Virus record (IMG/VR): IMGVR_UViG_3300006162_000042
Span: 1-28,497 of that record
Length of the DNA stretch: 28,497 nt
Direction: 5' to 3' (one strand)
DNA from: a virus
Positions 26,170-28,497 of the stretch are shown one piece after another. Numbering within the stretch: position 1 is the stretch's first letter; every line of letters begins with the position of its first letter. The notes beneath the pieces are model-generated. The model did no database searches, was not told the origin of the DNA, and saw nothing but the letters and a program-made list of their open reading frames with translations. The translations under genes were made by a program, and so were the position numbers.

Positions 26170-26279
26170 TTATGTGTGGTTTAGTAGTATTTTTTATTGC
26201 ACTAATGCTCTGGCTAATCGCGGCCTATGGAATATATCGGTGCGATGAGGAAGAAAAACAAAACAACGAAAGAAAATAG
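26166..26279 (+). CDS. Small single-helix membrane protein
   Basis: A 37-residue protein with a helix at about residues 4-24 (LVVFFIALMLWLIAAYGIY) and a charged tail (RCDEEEKQNNERK). The ATG at 26166 overlaps the previous stop as ATGA; ATG 26172 in the same frame is an alternative with longer spacing from GGAG. Function unknown. Confidence 0.6.
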   Translation: MIMCGLVVFFIALMLWLIAAYGIYRCDEEEKQNNERK

Positions 26280-26280
26280 A

Positions 26281-26721
26281 ATGAAATCAAAATCTTTCGA
26301 ATTTTATGACTGGAAAGAAGATTTCGAACCGGAACTTCTTAAAAGTATGAATGAAATTTTGGTATCGGAAGGTATCGATCCACTATCACAAATTTATGGT
26401 GGAACATTCAAAGATGGTAAATGGGTTAGTTGTGTTAATAGCAATGATTATCGGAACTATTGGCACATTTACATTGAATTGTGGGGAGAGAATTTGAACA
26501 ATGATCAATATCAAACCACCTATTTTCCACACCCAGATGATATTGAAGAGTGGGGCAAACTGACACTTATGGCAATTGATAGTGCAGTTAGCCGAACATA
26601 TGAACACAGTGATCCAACATGGCCTCGCCATTTAATTTATGCGGTTCGCAAAGTTCTAAAAGACAACAATATGATCAAAGACCCTGATGGGGATTTCATT
26701 ACTTTTTGGTGGAGTTGGTAA
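26281..26721 (+). CDS. Conserved phage hypothetical protein
   Basis: A 146-residue protein. DWKEDFEPELLKSMNEIL at the start, YRNYWHIYIELWGE in the middle and FITFWWSW at the end give a distinctive tryptophan-rich pattern that recurs in phages. ATG 26281 is chosen; ATG 26245 in the same frame would extend it into the previous gene. A strong ribosome-binding site is lacking. Function unknown. Confidence 0.8.
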   Translation: MKSKSFEFYDWKEDFEPELLKSMNEILVSEGIDPLSQIYGGTFKDGKWVSCVNSNDYRNYWHIYIELWGENLNNDQYQTTYFPHPDDIEEWGKLTLMAIDSAVSRTYEHSDPTWPRHLIYAVRKVLKDNNMIKDPDGDFITFWWSW

Positions 26722-26897
26722 TGGATATAAACTATGATACGATTCTAGCGGATCTCGAAGCTGAATTTGGTGATAAACTACCAGATCCAGAAAAAGAACC
26801 AAAACGAGCCGACTATTATATCAAATTGTTTTTATATGAGAGGTACTTGAATGAGCAACGAGCAAGACAAAATCAAACACAGCAAGCGTCTTCATAA
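26721..26897 (+). CDS. Small hypothetical phage protein
   Basis: A 58-residue charged helical protein (ILADLEAEFGDKLPDPEKEP, then KRADYYIKLFLYERYL). Its ATG overlaps the previous stop by one base. The last codons of that gene form GTGGAGTTGG, which provides GGAG as in the family-tail joins. It overlaps the 26851 gene by 47 bases. Confidence 0.68.
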   Translation: MDINYDTILADLEAEFGDKLPDPEKEPKRADYYIKLFLYERYLNEQRARQNQTQQASS

Positions 26898-27117
26898 AGA
26901 AGAATCAGCAATTAAGAAACAGGTTAAAATTGCTAAAGAAGTTCTAGGCCACCAATTCAATGACAAAACTATCCGTGAACCACACCGTTTGGCTAAACAC
27001 CATGTTGCAAATTGTGGTGATCCAAAATGTGTATTGTGCATGAATCCACGTAAATCAATGGGTGAAAAAACAATCCAAGAACAACGATTTGAACAATCAG
27101 GATTATATGATGAGTGA
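26851..27117 (+). CDS. Conserved phage protein with probable zinc site
   Basis: An 88-residue basic protein: a lysine-rich helical start (KIKHSKRLHKEESAIKKQ), then EPHRLAKHHVANCGDPKCVL with CMNPRK. Cysteines spaced CxxxxCxxC next to histidines suggest zinc binding. The HRxxKHHxxNCGxPxCxxCxNPRK pattern is widespread in tailed phages, with no assigned function. GAGAGG precedes the ATG by eight bases. Confidence 0.87.
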   Translation: MSNEQDKIKHSKRLHKEESAIKKQVKIAKEVLGHQFNDKTIREPHRLAKHHVANCGDPKCVLCMNPRKSMGEKTIQEQRFEQSGLYDE

Positions 27118-27289
27118 AGAAGATTACGATATAGTGCTGGATACGTTACAGAATCAACGAGCAATTCTCTGGAAGATGACTGAATCCAACATGAATAACG
27201 ACCTATTCAATATTATGGATCAAATTCGTTTAGAACAAATTGACCAACTGGATAAAGCAATCGTAATGTGGAAGGCAAGAAATGAGTGA
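27110..27289 (+). CDS. Small helical hypothetical protein
   Basis: A 59-residue protein predicted as two helices (LDTLQNQRAILWKMTESNMN and IRLEQIDQLDKAIVMWKAR). Start 27110 lies seven bases from AGGA at 27099-27102, better than ATG 27107. It overlaps both neighbours by eight bases. No assigned function. Confidence 0.72.
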   Translation: MSEEDYDIVLDTLQNQRAILWKMTESNMNNDLFNIMDQIRLEQIDQLDKAIVMWKARNE

Positions 27290-27635
27290 AGTTGCATACC
27301 GAGAAAAGTATTGGTGGGAGAATTACCCATTACACAAACTATGGTGCAATGATGCCTGTCCATTGGTGCCACGCTTTGATTACCAAAAAGGCGATGAGTA
27401 TAATGCTAATGGTTGGTCGTTGCATTGGTTGCTATTTCAAATTTGGACACTGGAACATTTTGCATTTAATATTGAGGCTAACATTGCACCAGACAGTATA
27501 TCAATTGGTCTAATGGTTCCTTATCTGCGAGTGTTCATTGGATTTCACCATGTGTGGAATTGGACATGGTTGTTCAAACTTGGTCGTATGTTGCGCCGTA
27601 AACCGGCTTTGAAAAATGAAAAAAGGAGAATATAA
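27282..27635 (+). CDS. Conserved phage hypothetical protein
   Basis: A 117-residue tryptophan- and phenylalanine-rich protein: YWWENYPLHKLW, SLHWLLFQIWTLEHFAFNIE, then LMVPYLRVFIGFHHVWNW and a basic tail (GRMLRRKPALKNEKRR). The pattern LHWL(L/G)xxIWT...PYLRV recurs in phage proteins of unknown role. Membrane association is possible, but no clean helix is seen. Confidence 0.8.
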   Translation: MSEVAYREKYWWENYPLHKLWCNDACPLVPRFDYQKGDEYNANGWSLHWLLFQIWTLEHFAFNIEANIAPDSISIGLMVPYLRVFIGFHHVWNWTWLFKLGRMLRRKPALKNEKRRI

Positions 27636-28157
27636 ATGAGTAATTTAATGAATCATGCGGAGACTGAATTTAAGGCCGCAGGTTGGACCGATGAGAACGG
27701 TAAATTCAATGATGAAATGCAAGAAATGATTTGCAATCATGTATTGAAATTGATTGAGATTTTCTCCGAAGAAGGACATTCAGGTTCTTCAGCACCATAT
27801 GCTATCAATTTATTTAAACGATTGGCTATGTTTAAACCAATTGCGCCATTGACTGGTGAAGATGATGAATGGACTGATGTGAGTGGATATAGTGGAACAA
27901 CTACATATCAAAACAAGCGTTGTTCTTCCGTATTCAAAGAAGGCAAAGACAGTGAAGCGTATAACATTGACGGCAAGGTCTTTTGGGAATGGTGCAAAGA
28001 TTACGATGGAAATGCATTCAAATCATATTATGTAAGCCGCGAATCACGAGTTCCTGTAGCATTCCCTTATGTCGTACCCGATGAACCAATCTATGAGTAT
28101 CGTCAATCGGATGCGGAACCAAAATCACCACCACAAAACGAACAAGGTTTTCTATAA
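27636..28157 (+). CDS. Conserved phage hypothetical protein
   Basis: A 173-residue protein: HAETEFKAAGW, MICNHVLKLIEIFSEEGHSG, then SAPYAINLFKRLAMFKPI and PLTGEDDEW, followed by QNKRCSSVFKEG and a C-terminal ESRVPVAFPYVVPDEP. These blocks define one of the most common uncharacterised proteins in tailed phages. AAGGAG at 27623-27628 is seven bases upstream. Confidence 0.92.
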   Translation: MSNLMNHAETEFKAAGWTDENGKFNDEMQEMICNHVLKLIEIFSEEGHSGSSAPYAINLFKRLAMFKPIAPLTGEDDEWTDVSGYSGTTTYQNKRCSSVFKEGKDSEAYNIDGKVFWEWCKDYDGNAFKSYYVSRESRVPVAFPYVVPDEPIYEYRQSDAEPKSPPQNEQGFL

Positions 28158-28171
28158 ATTAGGAGAATTAA

Positions 28172-28459
28172 ATGGAAAAATATGTACCACCACCATTACA
28201 AGCAGGAGTTGACACTCTTACAGGCCAATTCGATTTCATTAATAGATCATTGGACGATTTATTTGTTTCTATAGATACACTAGCACAAAAATTGCAACCA
28301 ATAATGGCAGGTAATTTTGATAAGACGCAACAATCAACAGAAAAACATTTATCATATCCTCCAATTCCTCCGATGGTTGAAATGGCAGAAACTATGAATG
28401 AAAGAATCCTTCTAGCATATTTTAGACTAATTGATATTAGTGATCAGGTGAAAATCTAA
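28172..28459 (+). CDS. Hypothetical helical protein
   Basis: A 95-residue protein with two probable amphipathic helices (FINRSLDDLFVSIDTLAQKL and MNERILLAYFRLIDI) separated by a proline-rich segment (LSYPPIPPMVEM). The internal MNERI is coincidental and lacks the family core and tail. AGGAG at 28161-28165 is six bases upstream. The remaining 38 bases of the window hold nothing recognisable. Confidence 0.7.
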   Translation: MEKYVPPPLQAGVDTLTGQFDFINRSLDDLFVSIDTLAQKLQPIMAGNFDKTQQSTEKHLSYPPIPPMVEMAETMNERILLAYFRLIDISDQVKI

Positions 28460-28497
28460 TATTTTTTACTTGTATGAGCATAAATGTTACATTAACT

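Noticed and set aside
28380-28459. MNERI in the 28172 product as a further family member
   Set aside because: It lies internally near the C-terminus and there is no FAELIV core or HFGVE tail.

Overview
The window reads as an early-gene, accessory region of a large tailed double-stranded DNA phage (Caudoviricetes) that infects a Gram-negative bacterium. It is AT-rich and very gene-dense, with 79 proposed genes. All but one run on the + strand, and ATGA, TAATG or short multi-codon overlaps are common. There is no structural, packaging or DNA-polymerase gene. Recognisable functions are phage auxiliary ones: NAD+ salvage, a macro domain, RNA ligase, two AAA+ ATPases, a metallophosphoesterase and two homing endonucleases. 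A lipobox protein and several tiny membrane proteins point to a Gram-negative host. Host and phage genus cannot be named from the sequence alone.

Layout. Positions 1-5830 hold short genes of unknown function in transcription units headed by sigma70-type promoters. Positions 5870-10730 carry two AAA+ ATPases (5874 and 8930) among small genes. Positions 10725-13543 are a nearly tandem array of small paralogues that share an MNERIK start, an EKFAELIVRECAE core and an HFGVE end; further copies lie at 5041, 7509, 19974, 20386, 21175, 25622 and 25960, 16 in all counting divergent ones. Positions 13540-14908 encode an SH3-like protein and three membrane or exported proteins. A GIY-YIG homing endonuclease follows at 15032. 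Positions 15898-19977 are the functional centre: NMN adenylyltransferase/Nudix, macro domain, nicotinamide phosphoribosyltransferase and an Rnl2-type RNA ligase. Positions 20195-28459 hold small genes, the phosphoesterase, an HNH homing endonuclease on the - strand (24304-24897), a lipoprotein, and a run of hypothetical genes.

How it works together. About ten promoters share a TTGACA-like box, a 16-18 base spacer and usually an extended TGN-TATAAT, so the host RNA polymerase could read the region directly early in infection. At four places a stem-loop lies inside the promoter spacer or just before the -35 box, so termination of one unit and initiation of the next share the same bases. The NAD+ genes would rebuild NAD+ from nicotinamide, the product left when NADase-type immunity destroys NAD+. 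The adjacent macro protein and RNA ligase suggest linked ADP-ribose clean-up and RNA repair.

The most unusual signal is the paralogue family. The DNA encoding its conserved HFGVE(E) tail contains a GGAG ribosome-binding site placed just ahead of the next gene's ATG. At 13520 an in-frame stop removes the tail from the protein, yet the tail DNA persists intact as the ribosome-binding site of the following gene. A related GGAG leader occurs alone before 25037. The tail therefore appears to be selected at least partly as a translation-coupling element.
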